A DNA stretch of 5,270 bases, from assembly GCA_031277045.1 (NCBI GenBank), contig JAISLX010000033.1, positions 1-5,270 of the forward strand. Reading direction: 5' to 3'. The notes below the pieces were generated by a model, which ran no database searches, was not told the origin of the DNA, and saw only the letters and a list, made by a program, of their open reading frames with translations. The position numbers were made by a program, and so were the translations under genes. The stretch is from Treponema sp. GTDB lineage: Bacteria; Spirochaetota; Spirochaetia; Treponematales; Breznakiellaceae. Of the stretch, positions 5,217-5,270 are shown one piece after another (the stretch's first letter is position 1; each line of letters starts with the position of its first letter).

Positions 5217-5270
5217 GGGGTTCCCCCGATGCGGTAGCCCATGCCGTACACGGTGGTAATATACGCGGGG
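5213..5270 (-). CDS. C-terminal end of an OmpR/PhoB-type response regulator, cut by window edge
   Basis: Only the last 18 codons and the stop TGA (5213-5215) are inside the window. They read PAYITTVYGMGYRIGGTP, the characteristic final beta-hairpin of the OmpR/PhoB winged-helix DNA-binding domain (compare the usual YIxTVxGxGYR). The stop overlaps the kinase GTG by 4 nt, the common regulator-then-kinase order, so the two are cotranscribed and translationally coupled. The receiver domain and any promoter lie beyond the right edge. The target genes are unknown. Confidence 0.85.
   Translation of the reverse strand, partial: PAYITTVYGMGYRIGGTP

Overview
The window is about 5.3 kb of compact bacterial chromosome with moderately high G+C. 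It carries five ordinary protein genes, two of them cut by the window ends, and one unusual non-coding stretch. Taxonomy is not decidable from the sequence. The MgtE and histidine-kinase sequences look like those of spirochaetes (Treponema relatives) or Bacillota, but this is an impression. There are no mobile elements, tRNA or rRNA genes, or CRISPR arrays.

Layout. Positions 1-1262 (minus strand) encode a magnesium channel/transporter, MgtE, complete at its N-terminus and cut at the left edge inside its last membrane region. Positions 1263-1518 separate mgtE from a divergent operon. This gap holds a sigma70-type promoter reading toward mgtE and an mRNA leader of about 170 nt. The leader contains a 32-codon ORF with a near-perfect Shine-Dalgarno sequence. 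It also contains a perfect 12-bp inverted repeat that joins the leader ORF's ribosome-binding site to its own stop codon. Positions 1519-3755 (plus strand) are a two-gene operon: an L-threonine aldolase of the PLP fold-type I family, then an M24B (Xaa-Pro) metallopeptidase, joined by a TGATG stop/start overlap. Positions 3756-3818 form a short convergent spacer with small hairpins. Positions 3819-5216 (minus) encode a BaeS-like membrane sensor histidine kinase. It overlaps by 4 nt (GTGA) the end of an OmpR/PhoB-type response regulator, of which only the last 18 codons are visible (5213-5270).

How the parts work together. The aldolase (threonine to glycine plus acetaldehyde) and the peptidase (release of an N-terminal residue ahead of proline) would both serve amino-acid salvage, and their overlap implies coupled translation. 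The kinase and regulator form a standard two-component pair with an unknown signal. The most notable feature is the mgtE leader. Its ORF begins with an acidic Ser-Asp-Ser-Asp run and carries a Pro-Pro pair, and it lies between the promoter and a Mg2+ transporter. That arrangement recalls the translated leaders that control magnesium transporter genes in enterobacteria (mgtL of mgtA, mgtP of mgtCBR). I see no M-box consensus. The regulatory reading is an inference from sequence and layout.
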